DNA of 64,000 nucleotides from Clostridia bacterium (GTDB lineage: Bacteria > Bacillota > Clostridia > Peptostreptococcales > Anaerovoracaceae). Made by a program: the position numbers and the translations under genes. Every line of letters begins with the position of its first letter. The first letter of the stretch is position 1. The notes beneath the pieces were generated by a model that did no database searches, was not told the DNA's origin, and saw nothing but the letters and a program-made list of their open reading frames with translations. The DNA is taken from NCBI GenBank assembly GCA_910575405.1, contig CAJTER010000007.1, forward strand, positions 44,874 through 108,873, given 5' to 3'. Positions 7,836 through 17,447 of this stretch are shown one piece after another.

Positions 7836-9511
7836 CTAAACCTGCCTGTTCGTTTTAATCAGGCATTCTTTTTCAAAAAACGCGGCTCCATATTTCATAA
7901 CCGTCCTGTATCCCTTCAGACGGGTTTTGCCATACTGTCTGCGTTCTATCTGAGCCAGTGCTTCTCTGCAGTCCTGCTCCATATCTTTCTCCTGGTTTGA
8001 GCGCTTTACCTCTATAATAATGGCTCTCCTTTTTTTCTGCTCCTTTACCAAAATATCTACCCGGCCAGTCCCCTGCTCCCGGTTTGATGACATCTCATAG
8101 CCTGCTCCTGCAAAAGCCCTGCTGCAAAAGCATGGTAATCATCTTCTTTGTAATCGTAATAGCTGATGGTATCAAAGAGAATGTCCGTTACCAGCTCCGT
8201 CAGCTTGTCCGCATCTCCATTCCACCAGGCGGAAAACAATTCCCTTCGATCCATGACCGTTACGGTATCAGTAAACCATTTTGCAACGGTATCGGCAAAG
8301 ACCGTTTTGACTTCTTCGTTTGGAATCCGCAGCGCTGTTTTTCCTTCCTCCGGCACTTCCCCCTCCTGAAGGATCTCCGCCCTCGTAAGATAGCCGGCCA
8401 GATAGAGGATGCTCCACAGGTTTTCCTCCGAAGAATGAATCAAATCGTAGGTCAAATCCTCGGAAACCTTCTCCTGAATGGAAGCTCCCGCTAAAAGCTG
8501 CTCAAACTTTTCCGTCACGTCAATTCCCGGCAAGTCTATGAAACTGCGGATGATACTATTGTGGCTGGTATCCTTCCAATAGTTCTGAGGCTTTCCTTCC
8601 CCATCAATCTGCAGGAGCCTTACGTGGTTAATCACATCCCAGGGGCAGTATACCTCCTGCTTTCCGAACAAATAACCATCATACCAGTCCTTCAACTCCG
8701 CAAGATGATCGGAAAGCTCTGCATCTGCCAAGAGTTTCTTCACTTCTTGCGGGGAAAATCCAAAATACCGCTCATAGGCTCTCGCCTGAATGGAGCTGGA
8801 GATAAAATTATTAGCGCCTGTAAAAATACTTTCCTTTGCAATCCTCAGACACCCGGTTATCACTGCGCGTTTTAAGGCCGGATTTGTCTTCCATGCCATA
8901 CCCAGAAAGGTACGGATGATGCCAAGCATCTCCTTGTAATAGCCGTTGTCGCTGGCCTTTGCCAGCGGTACATCATACTCATCAATAAGGAGGATAACCT
9001 CTTTTCCGTAATGGGCCTTCATCATACGCATAATCATGGCCAGCGATCGCTTCAGCTCTTCCTCTGTCCCTTCTGCTGATTTCAATCTGCGGAAAACCTG
9101 CTGATCTGTTTTATTTACCTTTTCACAATCTTCAAGATATGCATGTGTAATGCACAAATCTCCTACCGCATAGCGAAGCATCCCATAGGCCGACTCAAAG
9201 GTATCCCCGTTTATATCCTTAAGGGTCAGAAACAGCACTGGCCACTGGTTCATCCAGTTTTTGCAAAGCTCTTCATTCTTTGAAATTTCAAGGCCTTCAA
9301 AAATCTTCCTGCTATCCTTTTGGATGTCAAAAAACTCCGCCAGCATACTCATGGCCAGGGTCTTTCCAAATCGCCGCGGGCGGGTAATCAGGTTCACCTC
9401 AAAAGGCGTTTCCAAAAGCTCCTGAATCAATCCTGTTTTATCAATATAGTAACAGTTCTCCTGCCTCACCTTATAAAATAAATCCATTCCAATTGGCAAG
9501 TTTACCTTCAT
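7836..9511 (-). pseudogene. AAA-ATPase-like / PD-(D/E)XK protein, frameshifted copy 2
   Basis: The N-terminal part (9511 to about 8115) reads MKVNLPIGMDLF, Walker A RPRRFGKTLAMSM and Walker B ILLIDEYDVP. It then runs into a premature stop at 8057. The missing nuclease end is in the next frame: AGAGYEMSSNREQG, then RVDILVK and IIIEVKRS supply the D...ExK motif, ending at 7836. The two parts join if one T is restored to the run of four T (plus-strand AAAA at 8112-8115), so a single-base deletion is the likely lesion. A TTG at 9520 is an alternative start. This copy is diverged from copies 1 and 3, so it is an older paralogue and not a recent duplicate. Confidence 0.82.
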
Positions 9512-9662
9512 GGTTCCCAAGACCCCCTCTCTCCTTCTTTATTCTATCTCAAATTCATCAAAAATCAACCGCTATCCCAATGAATACGAAAAAGCAGCGA
9601 TTCTGACTGCTTTCCAGGTTTCCCTGCAGTTGATTTTCAGGAAAAAGGCTCCTGCCCTTTCA

Positions 9663-10106
9663 TTATCTTTTCTGCCGCTGCGCCAGCTTTCGGTTCATTT
9701 CCTCCGCCTGCCTGACGTCCAGAACATAAGCGAGCCATATGACAAAAACATATACCAAAATAATGCAAAGCTCCATGCCCAGAATCATCGGCAGGCTGGA
9801 GGGCAGAAACCAGCGGAATAAAAAGCCGCTTGCCAGAACAACTCCATTTACATAAACAAACTGCAGAACATTTCGCAAAAAACCGGCCCTTCTGGAAGGA
9901 TATCGCTCTTCGTGGCACAGCATCAGAGGCACCCCCAGCGCGCAGATTGCTGAAATACCCAGGATCTGCCACAGGAGAGATACGGTAAGCTCCGCCTCCA
10001 TTCCCCAGAATATACCGATGTATAGTGCGGAGGCAAAAACGACAGTTGTTGTAATTCTGGCATACATATCAACTGCTGCTTTTACATATTGGCTTTTGAA
10101 TTTCAT
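9663..10106 (-). CDS. DUF3021 membrane protein (LytTR-system partner)
   Basis: A 147-residue protein with four hydrophobic segments, ending in a charged cytoplasmic tail. Size, topology and position directly after a LytTR regulator fit the DUF3021 family, which in the LytTR regulatory systems of streptococci and clostridia is a membrane inhibitor that restrains its regulator. The ATG at 10106 follows AGGAGG with a good spacer; the longer frame to 10202 lies inside the LytTR gene and is rejected. It is the last gene of the operon ABC ATPase, permease, LytTR, DUF3021, separated by 13 bases from the gene before it. Confidence 0.78.
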   Translation of the reverse strand: MKFKSQYVKAAVDMYARITTTVVFASALYIGIFWGMEAELTVSLLWQILGISAICALGVPLMLCHEERYPSRRAGFLRNVLQFVYVNGVVLASGFLFRWFLPSSLPMILGMELCIILVYVFVIWLAYVLDVRQAEEMNRKLAQRQKR

Positions 10107-10119
10107 AAGTATCTTCCTC

Positions 10120-10563
10120 CTATAATCCCAGTTTTCTCTTGAGCGTTCCCACATACTGTCTGGATATGATCGCTTTTTCTCCATTTTGCAAAAGCGCCTC
10201 AAAGCGGCCGCTGAAGGCAGGCGTCAGGCTTTTAATTTTATTAAGGTTCAAAATGCTGGATTTACCGGCTCGGATAAAGTCTTCCTCTGGGAGCGCCTCC
10301 TCCAGCTCATATAGGCGCATTTTGATTTCATAGACTTCCTTTGCGCAACAGGCAAATACCTTCTGGTCCACAGATTCAAAATAAAAAACTTCCGCAGCGT
10401 CGATCAGGGTGATTTCTCCTTCCTTGTACGCCTTCAGCTTGTCCCTTCCCTGTTTAAACCGGTTCAGGAGCTTTCGCGTTTCCTCATCCAGCACCCGGCA
10501 CTTGATGATGATTTCCTCCTCTTCATCCGGCCCCACATCTAAAATCGTAATTTTCACGCCCAT
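10120..10563 (-). CDS. LytTR-family DNA-binding regulator without receiver domain
   Basis: A 147-residue protein. An acidic N-terminal region of about 45 residues is followed by a LytTR DNA-binding domain, recognised by the pattern 'I..Ea.dVfYFEsvdqkvf' and the C-terminal 'F.rakKSsilNl.kI' and 'isRqYvg.lK..Lg' elements. There is no receiver domain, as in stand-alone LytTR regulators (HdrR/BrsR type). The ATG at 10563 overlaps the permease stop as TGATG, and GGGG lies just upstream. Together with the DUF3021 gene it forms a regulator/inhibitor pair that probably controls the linked ABC exporter and other targets such as bacteriocin or competence-like genes elsewhere. Confidence 0.85.
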   Translation of the reverse strand: MGVKITILDVGPDEEEEIIIKCRVLDEETRKLLNRFKQGRDKLKAYKEGEITLIDAAEVFYFESVDQKVFACCAKEVYEIKMRLYELEEALPEEDFIRAGKSSILNLNKIKSLTPAFSGRFEALLQNGEKAIISRQYVGTLKRKLGL

Positions 10564-11525
10564 CACTCCCCTTTCGATTTTGCATGTTTTGATGCCAGAC
10601 CAGATCGATACGAGCGGTCCCCCGCCTGCCCTCTCTTTTCAAGCCAGATGGCTGCTGTCAGCGCCGCAAGCCCGAACAGACCGATAAACAAGAGCTGAAA
10701 GCCGCTGCTCACAGTCTCTCCTCCCATTGCTGCAGAAATGCCCATCTGCTCTTCATATGCTGCTTTGATACTTTCCGGCAGTCCAAAAAATGTTTCCGCA
10801 AGAATATCCCTGCAGCAGACTTTTCGCATAAGTGAAGCTCCATGAAGGATCGGTGTATAGGCCAGAGCTTCTGCTGCGCCGGCAGGCAAGCTTCCCATGG
10901 GAATGTAAACAGCTCCTGCAAAGCCTACAAGTGTCCCTACAACAGTGGCAAATCCCGACCAGGCGCTGCTGCTCTTTACAAAGCTGGCTGCTAAAAACAT
11001 GATAATCGAAAAAACGCACACATTCATAAGAATGTAACCAAGCATCTTTACGACAGCCGAAGTGGCCAGCAGCTCCCCGCCTGTCAAAACAATATATCCC
11101 AGGCCGGCAGCAAAGACTGCTGTGCAAAAAAGCATTCCAATGAGACAGGCCGATGTCACATAGCCAAGGGCTACAAGCTCCCGTCTTACCGGAGCACAGT
11201 AAAATCCCGAAAGCCTGTTTTCCGTAGCATCACTTACCATTGTTCCCATTACCGTCAGGGTCACTGTTACGGCATTGACTTCCATAATTCCCGCCAGCGC
11301 CCAGTACCGCACGAGGATCTCCGCATGCTCTTTATCCAGCGCTTTATTCCGTGTTCCTCCATACTGTTCCAGAAGTCCTGTAACAGCATCAGTATTGAGC
11401 TTTCCTAAAAATACTGCCATGAGTATCAGCACGATAAACATGGAAAGAAGGGAAAACGCCACTGCAGGCCGATCTTTTAAAAACACGCTGCAATTTCTCC
11501 TCGTTAATGCAATATACTGTCTCAT
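10563..11525 (-). CDS. ABC-2 type exporter permease
   Basis: A 320-residue membrane protein with about six hydrophobic helices: one near residues 20-40, then an extracytoplasmic loop, and five more from about 90 to 290. Layout and the lone hydrophobic segment near the end match ABC-2 (DrrB-like) permeases. It partners with the ATPase encoded immediately upstream; the two genes overlap by four bases (ATGA). The substrate cannot be read from sequence; DrrAB-like exporters carry drugs, lipids or peptides. Confidence 0.85.
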   Translation of the reverse strand: MRQYIALTRRNCSVFLKDRPAVAFSLLSMFIVLILMAVFLGKLNTDAVTGLLEQYGGTRNKALDKEHAEILVRYWALAGIMEVNAVTVTLTVMGTMVSDATENRLSGFYCAPVRRELVALGYVTSACLIGMLFCTAVFAAGLGYIVLTGGELLATSAVVKMLGYILMNVCVFSIIMFLAASFVKSSSAWSGFATVVGTLVGFAGAVYIPMGSLPAGAAEALAYTPILHGASLMRKVCCRDILAETFFGLPESIKAAYEEQMGISAAMGGETVSSGFQLLFIGLFGLAALTAAIWLEKRGQAGDRSYRSGLASKHAKSKGE

Positions 11526-12436
11526 TTCTGCCCTCCTGCCGCATTTAAAAACACATCATCCAGACTGCCCTGTATCACTTCGAATCCGTCTATCAGCTCT
11601 CGGCTCCCTTCCAGTATCGGTATGGCGGCCATAGTGGTATCTACCGGAATAAACAGCCTCCCCTCCCGTTCCTCAAAATAAAGCTTTTGTTCCTTTATTC
11701 TGCAAATCAGCTCCTGCCAGCACGCTTCTTTTGGAATCAGAACCATCCTGTCCTTTGCGTATTGCTCTTTTAACTCAAAGGGTGTTCCAAAGGAAACCAG
11801 CTTTCCTCTGTCCATAATAGCAATATGATTCGCCTCTGCCGCCTCTTCCATATAGTGTGTTGTCAGAAAAACGGTCATCCCCAGCTCCTTCTGGAGCCTG
11901 CCGATAATCTCCCACACCCGTTTCCGGGAAGCCGGATCAAGACCAGTAGTCGGCTCATCCAAAACCAGAATATCCGGTGTATGCATCAGCGCTCCCGCAA
12001 TTTCGCAGCGGCGTTTCTGACCGCCCGACAGCTTACCAAAGGGCCTTCCCATAAGTTCCTCCATGCCCAGAATGCTGCTAAGGTTTTCCAGATTGCTCCG
12101 CAGTCTGCGTTTGTCCTTTTCGTACAGCATTCCTCTGAGCATGAGGTTTTCCTTTACTGTCAAAAGTCGGTCCAGGCAGCTGTTTTGGAACACAATACCG
12201 ATGCTTCTTTTTATCTGCTGGTTATCCTTGCCCAAAACATACCCATTGATTCTCGCACTGCCTCCTGTAGGCGCCAGCATAGTGCAAAGCATGCTGATGG
12301 TGGTGGACTTTCCCGCGCCATTGACCCCCAAAAAGCCAAACAGCTCTCCCTGCTCCACAGAAAAGCTGATATCATCCACCGCCTTTACGTCCCTGAAATA
12401 TTTTGTTAAATGCTCTGTTTGTATGATGCAGCTCAT
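11522..12436 (-). CDS. ABC exporter ATP-binding protein (DrrA-like)
   Basis: A 304-residue nucleotide-binding subunit. Walker A is GVNGAGKST near residue 38, the signature is LSGGQKRR near 138, and Walker [13 protein letters not shown] near 160. The C-terminal about 80 residues form the extension typical of DrrA-type exporters. It leads the operon that continues with the permease, a LytTR regulator and DUF3021, so the transporter is probably regulated by its own operon's last two genes. ATG at 12436 is preceded by AAGGAG. Confidence 0.9.
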   Translation of the reverse strand: MSCIIQTEHLTKYFRDVKAVDDISFSVEQGELFGFLGVNGAGKSTTISMLCTMLAPTGGSARINGYVLGKDNQQIKRSIGIVFQNSCLDRLLTVKENLMLRGMLYEKDKRRLRSNLENLSSILGMEELMGRPFGKLSGGQKRRCEIAGALMHTPDILVLDEPTTGLDPASRKRVWEIIGRLQKELGMTVFLTTHYMEEAAEANHIAIMDRGKLVSFGTPFELKEQYAKDRMVLIPKEACWQELICRIKEQKLYFEEREGRLFIPVDTTMAAIPILEGSRELIDGFEVIQGSLDDVFLNAAGGQK

Positions 12437-12726
12437 AGATAGCTCCTTCCCCCGCGCTGCGGCATATTTTTATTTCGCTAAATATCGGTCTATTGACTAT
12501 GCAGGATTGTACGGCATGATTTTCTGTATTATATGGGTTTTTGAAGGATTTTACAACCGGGGTACTTGTAAGCTGCGCGCAGGCGCCATTAAGATGCGGA
12601 TTTTTTGCAGTAACAACAGGAGACGAATCGAGTGCAGTGTACAGACCGGAGACTGTTGTCACCAATCTCTCTTTCGTTTCATATCCTGAAAAAGAGCAAA
12701 AAATAAATCAGGAAAGGAAGATTATT
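12437..12726. other. Divergent intergenic region, no feature assigned
   Basis: This 290-base stretch separates the minus-strand ABC operon from the plus-strand amidase and must hold both promoters. I could not fix a convincing promoter, riboswitch or small gene in it. Reading frames that cross it lack a ribosome site. Confidence 0.4.
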
Positions 12727-13314
12727 ATGCCCAGTGTTTATCTCAGTCCTTCCATGCAGGGGCACCATCAATACATAACCGGGACGGGCAGCGAAGAGTA
12801 TTACATGAATCTTATCGCGGATGCCATGATTCCCTATTTGCGGGCAGGTGGGATTACTTTTTGCCGCAACAACCCCGGCATGACCCTGCCTCAGGTCATC
12901 ACCCGTTCCAATGAGGGGAACTATCATTTTCATCTTGCCCTTCATTCCAATACTGCCCCGGAAAATCTGTCTGGCGCAATCCAGGGGCCGGATGTTTACT
13001 ATTATGCGGAAAGCCCTGCTGCCATGCGGGCTGCGGATATTTTTGCAAACCATCTGAAATCCATTTATCCGAATCCAAATCTGGTTGCCGCCATCCCAAA
13101 CAATACGCTGAAGGAGCTGAAGAAAACAAAGGCCCCAGCTGTCCTGGTAGAGCTGGCCTATCATGATAATATTCGTGATGCCCGCTGGATCGCTGAAAAT
13201 ATAAAGCCCATTGCCCAAAGGCTTTCCGCTGCCCTTGCGGAATTTCTCATGGTTCCGCCTTCTGTGAGCCTCCAGTGCTTTCCGGATATGCGGAAAAACA
13301 GTTTGTATACCTAA
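12727..13314 (+). CDS. N-acetylmuramoyl-L-alanine amidase (Amidase_3 type)
   Basis: A 195-residue cytosolic or non-classically exported hydrolase. It has the zinc amidase pattern of the Amidase_3 family in a minimal form: LALHSN (His ligand), a later conserved VLVELAYHDN with the catalytic Glu, and the regular spacing of helices between them. These enzymes cut the amide between muramic acid and L-alanine in peptidoglycan. No signal peptide is visible; many clostridial stand-alone amidases of this size lack one. Start choice: ATG at 12727 follows AGGAAAGG, so the longer frame from 12541 is rejected. The 3' end overlaps the convergent topoisomerase gene by four bases. Confidence 0.8.
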   Translation: MPSVYLSPSMQGHHQYITGTGSEEYYMNLIADAMIPYLRAGGITFCRNNPGMTLPQVITRSNEGNYHFHLALHSNTAPENLSGAIQGPDVYYYAESPAAMRAADIFANHLKSIYPNPNLVAAIPNNTLKELKKTKAPAVLVELAYHDNIRDARWIAENIKPIAQRLSAALAEFLMVPPSVSLQCFPDMRKNSLYT

Positions 13315-15497
13315 TTAATAAATTCCAGCTTCCATCTGTAACACCCTTTTTCTTCATCCTTTTCGTATCGCAGATAAGCGCTGAATTTGTTGCCTTTTTT
13401 GCTGAGGAGGCCGTGAAAGCCGACTTTTCCATTTGCCAGAAGGAGCCTGACCATTTCCGGGGATACCGTTTTACCAAGGGAACGGATAAAAGTATCATTT
13501 TTCCATATGGCATATTTACACCCGTTTTTCCAGTTGCTGCAGCCGAAGGCTTTTTCCGTTTCCACCACCGGATTTCCACACTCAGGGCAGAGTCCCAAAG
13601 TCGTAATATTTTCTGGAAGGCTTACTTTTGAGGCAAAACTTCTGTCCTCTTTTATGGTTTGTACCGACTCTTTAATAAAGGCTTTTATCATATCTAAAAA
13701 AGCTTCTTTTTCAAATTTACTTTTCTCAATGTCGGAAAGTGTCTTTTCCAGCCGCCCGGTATATTCCAAATCAAAGAGCTCCCGCACAGGAAAGGTTTCT
13801 ACCATCATGCGCCCCAAATCGCTGCATATCAGCGATTTTCCTTTTGTCTTTATGTATCCGACTTCCCTTAGTTTGCGAATGGTTTCCGCCCTGGTCGCAG
13901 GTGTGCCGATGCTGAATCCGCTGAGGACTGCCATCATCATTTCCTCAGAGTCTTCCTGCTCATACCGTTTTCCGCAGGTTTCCATAACGCGCAGTAAGGT
14001 TTTTTCTGTATGATGCTTCGGAGGCTTTCGTACGACTTCCTTAACGGAGCAATCTTTTAATTCCAGCTTATCTCCCTTTTGGGCAGGCGGCATCAGGACC
14101 TCTTTGACGGACACTTCTTCAGCCTTTTTCCACCCAGCCTGCAGCAGTACCTTCCCCTTTGCCTCAAAAAATCCCGGGATTTCTACATCTTCCGCTTGAA
14201 TTTCAAGTCTCGTTTCTTCGCTTTCCGATACTGCCATAAATTGGGCGACAAAACGGTTTTTTACTGCATCATAAACAATCTGCTCGCCCTGGGTCAGATT
14301 TTTAGGAAGCACATAGGTTGGAATGATAGCGGAGTGGCTCTCCACTTTTTTACTATCGAAGACTCTCTTTGAACTGGTAAAACGAATTTCCTGTTCATAG
14401 GGAAGCCCTTTTTTTACAATATCCAAAACTTTTGCCGCTTTTTCTTTCAAACTTTCATCCAGAACCCGGCTTGCCGTCCTCGGATAAGTGATCAGCTTTT
14501 TTTCATATAACTCCTGCGCTGTTTTTAAGACCTGTTCCGAAGTCCACCCCTTAAATCTTCCTGTAATATGCCCCTGCAGGTTTGACAGATTAAAAAGATA
14601 GGGCGCATATTCCCTTTTCTGTTCTACGGATTTGCCTGTAATCACCGCTTTTTTGCCTTTAACAGCCTCCATTACACGATTTAGATGTTCTTCTCCATCG
14701 AATTTTTCACTGTCCGTTTCATAATAAAGGCCTTCCAGTTCTTCTCCCTCTTTTGTCTTAAAAAGAGCGGCCAGCTTGTAGTATTTCGAGACTTGGAAGC
14801 TCTCAATTTCTTTGTCCCTGTCGTATATAATTTTCAGAGTGGGGAGCAGTACTCTGCCGATGTTAAGAACCTTATCATGGTTGGAGTTTCGGTATTTTAC
14901 AGTAGCTACGGAGGTCAGGTTAATTCCGATAAGCCAGTCTGCAATCTGCCTGCCAAAGCCCGCGTCCTGCATAGGCTGAAGGTCGCTGTTTGGGCGCAGC
15001 TTTTTCAGCCCCGCCAGCACCTCATCTTTTGTCCATTCGTTAAGGAGCAGCCGTTCAATTTGCTTTTTGGTCTCCAGATAAAGCAACAGCTCGTCTGCGA
15101 TGATCTGCCCTTCCCTATCGTAGTCTGTGGCAGAGACGATGGTTTCCACATCCTCGCGTTCACACAGGCTTCGAATCAGTTCTATTTGCTTTTTGGCCCC
15201 TGAATCTGCCTCCTGTTTATTTTTTGCGTCAGCTTTAACGCGATACTGAAAGGTCTGCGGTATAAATGGGAAGTTTTCCATGCGCCATTGTCTGCGGCTT
15301 TCATCGTAGTCTTTTACATCATAGAGCTGTAGAAGATGGCCGAAGACCCAGGTGATGATGTATGCTTCTCCTTCCATGTAGCCGTCTTTCCTGCCCCGGA
15401 TTCCCAGGGCATCGGCGATATTTCGTGCCACGGATGGCTTTTCTGCTATAATCAGTTTTTTCAAAAGTCCTTGTCGATCCTTCCTTATCTTAATCAT
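13311..15497 (-). CDS. topB: DNA topoisomerase III (type IA)
   Basis: A 728-residue type IA topoisomerase. The Toprim domain begins with IAEKPSVARNIADALG and carries ATDYDREGQ with the metal-binding acidic residues. The active-site tyrosine is in KLITYPRTASR, near residue 340. The C-terminus holds one topoisomerase zinc-ribbon-like repeat (CPECGNP then GCSNWKNGCKYAIW) followed by a degenerate repeat. It relaxes negative supercoils and decatenates DNA. Start uncertain: ATG at 15497 has no clear ribosome site, while TTG at 15464 immediately precedes KKLIIAEKPS, the usual N-terminus, and has AAGGA close by. Confidence 0.9.
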   Translation of the reverse strand: MIKIRKDRQGLLKKLIIAEKPSVARNIADALGIRGRKDGYMEGEAYIITWVFGHLLQLYDVKDYDESRRQWRMENFPFIPQTFQYRVKADAKNKQEADSGAKKQIELIRSLCEREDVETIVSATDYDREGQIIADELLLYLETKKQIERLLLNEWTKDEVLAGLKKLRPNSDLQPMQDAGFGRQIADWLIGINLTSVATVKYRNSNHDKVLNIGRVLLPTLKIIYDRDKEIESFQVSKYYKLAALFKTKEGEELEGLYYETDSEKFDGEEHLNRVMEAVKGKKAVITGKSVEQKREYAPYLFNLSNLQGHITGRFKGWTSEQVLKTAQELYEKKLITYPRTASRVLDESLKEKAAKVLDIVKKGLPYEQEIRFTSSKRVFDSKKVESHSAIIPTYVLPKNLTQGEQIVYDAVKNRFVAQFMAVSESEETRLEIQAEDVEIPGFFEAKGKVLLQAGWKKAEEVSVKEVLMPPAQKGDKLELKDCSVKEVVRKPPKHHTEKTLLRVMETCGKRYEQEDSEEMMMAVLSGFSIGTPATRAETIRKLREVGYIKTKGKSLICSDLGRMMVETFPVRELFDLEYTGRLEKTLSDIEKSKFEKEAFLDMIKAFIKESVQTIKEDRSFASKVSLPENITTLGLCPECGNPVVETEKAFGCSNWKNGCKYAIWKNDTFIRSLGKTVSPEMVRLLLANGKVGFHGLLSKKGNKFSAYLRYEKDEEKGCYRWKLEFIN

Positions 15498-15563
15498 TAT
15501 TTTATATAGCTCTTATTTTAACATGAATTCCGCGCAAAAAAATAAATTTTTTGTATTTTTTTG

Positions 15564-15592
15564 TTGACAAACGGGCCAAAGACCCTTATACT
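15564..15592 (+). promoter_or_regulatory. Consensus sigma-70/SigA promoter for tRNA-Leu
   Basis: TTGACA at 15564-15569 and TATACT at 15587-15592 are separated by 17 bases. The tRNA begins 35 bases downstream of the -10 box. Confidence 0.88.
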
Positions 15593-15626
15593 AGAAAAGT
15601 AGTCTTCAGTCAGACGCGCTCCATAT

Positions 15627-15714
15627 GCGGATATGGCGGAACTGGCAGACGCGCACGGTTCAGGTCCGTGTGAATATTGTTTTCGTGGAGGTTCGAATCC
15701 TCTTATCCGCACCA
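15627..15714 (+). tRNA. tRNA-Leu (anticodon CAG)
   Basis: An 88-base type II tRNA including an encoded CCA. The acceptor arms GCGGATA and TATCCGC pair; the anticodon loop TTCAGGT gives CAG, reading CUG leucine codons; the long variable arm and T-loop GTTCGAATC are in place. The ACCA 3' end is immediately followed by an IS1182-family element, which separates the gene from its own terminator. Confidence 0.96.
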
Positions 15715-15733
15715 TAGGTTGTCCGAAAAGGGC

Positions 15734-15772
15734 AAAAATCGCTGAAATTCCAATAGTTTCAGCGATTTTTTT
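15734..15772. terminator. Strong hairpin terminator just inside the IS left end
   Basis: AAAAATCGCTGAAA pairs with TTTCAGCGATTTTTTT. It can end read-through from the tRNA promoter and also the transposase transcript from the other side. Confidence 0.82.
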
Positions 15773-17447
15773 ATGCCCGTTTTTCAAAAAAAGAAGACCC
15801 ATACTCCCTCAGGGCCTCCATAATCTCCTCAAAGCTTCTACTATTTAACATTCGTTTGAAATTATACGCAAGAAAACTAAGCCCCAGCTCTGCTGTGGTC
15901 TTTTCGATCCCCTTGCATAACACATAGTGGGCTCCCATATGCCATTTCACCGTTCCAAAGGGATGCTCCGAAATACACAGCCGCTCCCTCTGCTTTTGCG
16001 GGTCATGGGCCATCCGCAGCAGAACAACCGCTTCAATCTCATTTTTTCGGAAAAACGAGTTGTTGGGAACAAATCCTTCGGGCGGCACTTGAACCGCTTT
16101 CTCCTCCCCGTACATCCGGGCTGCCACGCAGCTGGTGTTTGGACCAAAGTAGACTTGTCTGTAGTTTGGCGAAGCCGTACACCGGTTGCTGCACTGCCGG
16201 CAGGCTGGCCTGCAGGCGTACACCATTCCCTCGTTTTTGTTTCTGGTTTTGTTCAGTCGTTTTCCCATTGGGCAGGTCACATAACTCTTATCTTCTCCAC
16301 GCACAAAGGCTCCAATTTCTCCCTGTGGATGGATTTCGATCTGCAGATTGCTGGCTTCATAACAGACCGGAAGTACTCCTGCATGCAGGCATGCCTGGAT
16401 ATCTTCCTTCTTTCTGGATTTCCGCTTTTGTTCGGTAATGGTTTCTTCCTGGTAGGAAATCGTGATCAGATGTTCCTTCTCTTCATCTTTAAACCCTACA
16501 TCTGCAAGCGTTCCGTCCAGCAGACACCTTAACACTTCTTCCTGGCAGTCATAGCCTTTGTCTGCTATGGTCCGCAGCACCGGCGTCTGAACCGTCTCTT
16601 TGATCTGCTCGCTGAAGTCATGCAGGATTCCCTGGTCATTGATGTGATTCGTGACCTGGTAGTCCACTACCAGCTTGGACTCTGCGCTGACTGCAGTCTG
16701 TACATTGTAACAGCAGTGATACCCGTCTTTGGTTGTATGCATCATTCTGGCCTGTGGATCGGTGGTCAGCTTCTGGGTTTCTCCGCTTTGGACAAGCTCC
16801 TCCTTCCACGACTCATACTGCTCTTTCCTGGCTTTCAGGGTCTCGATTTTTTCCTGCATAGGTCGGGGATCGGAAGATGCTTCCGCTGCTTCCTCCTCAT
16901 CGCTCTGCTGCAGTTCCTGCAGATATCGCTCCAGCTTCCCTTCGATCCGCTGGCACTTTTTCGTCAGGATCTCCGGATTATACATCTTTTTATTGGCATT
17001 GACGGCCCGGAATTTGGAGCCATCTATGGCAATGGTCTCCGCAGGATCATATAGCTCCAAAAAGGCACAAAATCTTGTGAACTCTACAAAGGCATTTCGG
17101 ATCGCCTTGCTATGCTCTTTGCGAAAGTCCGCTATGGTTCGGAAGTCCGGCCGCAGTCCGTTCAAGAGAAACACCAGTTCCATATTTCGGCCACATTCCC
17201 GCATGAGCCTGCGGCTGGAGCGGATGGAAAAGAAGTAGCCATACAGATACAGCTTTCGCAGCATCCGCGGATCATAGCCGGGTCTTCCGGTTACAGCTGG
17301 TTTATCGGATTCAAAGCCCAGTTCCTTCATATCCAGCAGGTCAACGAAGGCATCCATGATACGGATGGGATTGTCTTCGCTGACCCAGTCTTCCAGGCTG
17401 GTTGGCAGCATCAGCTGGCTGCGATCCATTCCTTTGATATATCCCAT
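15771..17447 (-). CDS. IS1182-family DDE transposase
   Basis: A 558-residue transposase. The N-terminal part has the DUF772-type segment (GRPGYDPRMLRKLYLYGY), then an IAIDGSKFRAVNA stretch with the first catalytic Asp, a coiled insertion near residues 190-250, TIADKGYD with the second Asp, and a late segment containing CISEHPFGTVKWHMGAHY with the Glu. A cysteine cluster CRPACRQCSNRC precedes it, typical of this family. It catalyses cut-and-paste movement of the element. ATG at 17447 follows GGAGGTG, so the upstream extension to 17579 is rejected. No frameshift or internal stop is seen. Confidence 0.93.
   Translation of the reverse strand: MGYIKGMDRSQLMLPTSLEDWVSEDNPIRIMDAFVDLLDMKELGFESDKPAVTGRPGYDPRMLRKLYLYGYFFSIRSSRRLMRECGRNMELVFLLNGLRPDFRTIADFRKEHSKAIRNAFVEFTRFCAFLELYDPAETIAIDGSKFRAVNANKKMYNPEILTKKCQRIEGKLERYLQELQQSDEEEAAEASSDPRPMQEKIETLKARKEQYESWKEELVQSGETQKLTTDPQARMMHTTKDGYHCCYNVQTAVSAESKLVVDYQVTNHINDQGILHDFSEQIKETVQTPVLRTIADKGYDCQEEVLRCLLDGTLADVGFKDEEKEHLITISYQEETITEQKRKSRKKEDIQACLHAGVLPVCYEASNLQIEIHPQGEIGAFVRGEDKSYVTCPMGKRLNKTRNKNEGMVYACRPACRQCSNRCTASPNYRQVYFGPNTSCVAARMYGEEKAVQVPPEGFVPNNSFFRKNEIEAVVLLRMAHDPQKQRERLCISEHPFGTVKWHMGAHYVLCKGIEKTTAELGLSFLAYNFKRMLNSRSFEEIMEALREYGSSFFEKRA

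Noticed and set aside
12437-12726. Possible riboswitch or leader RNA upstream of the amidase
   Set aside because: There are GC-rich patches, but I could not build a conserved aptamer core or a terminator/antiterminator pair.
15633-15848. Open frame running through the tRNA into the IS
   Set aside because: It is the tRNA-Leu sequence read as codons; no protein is expected.
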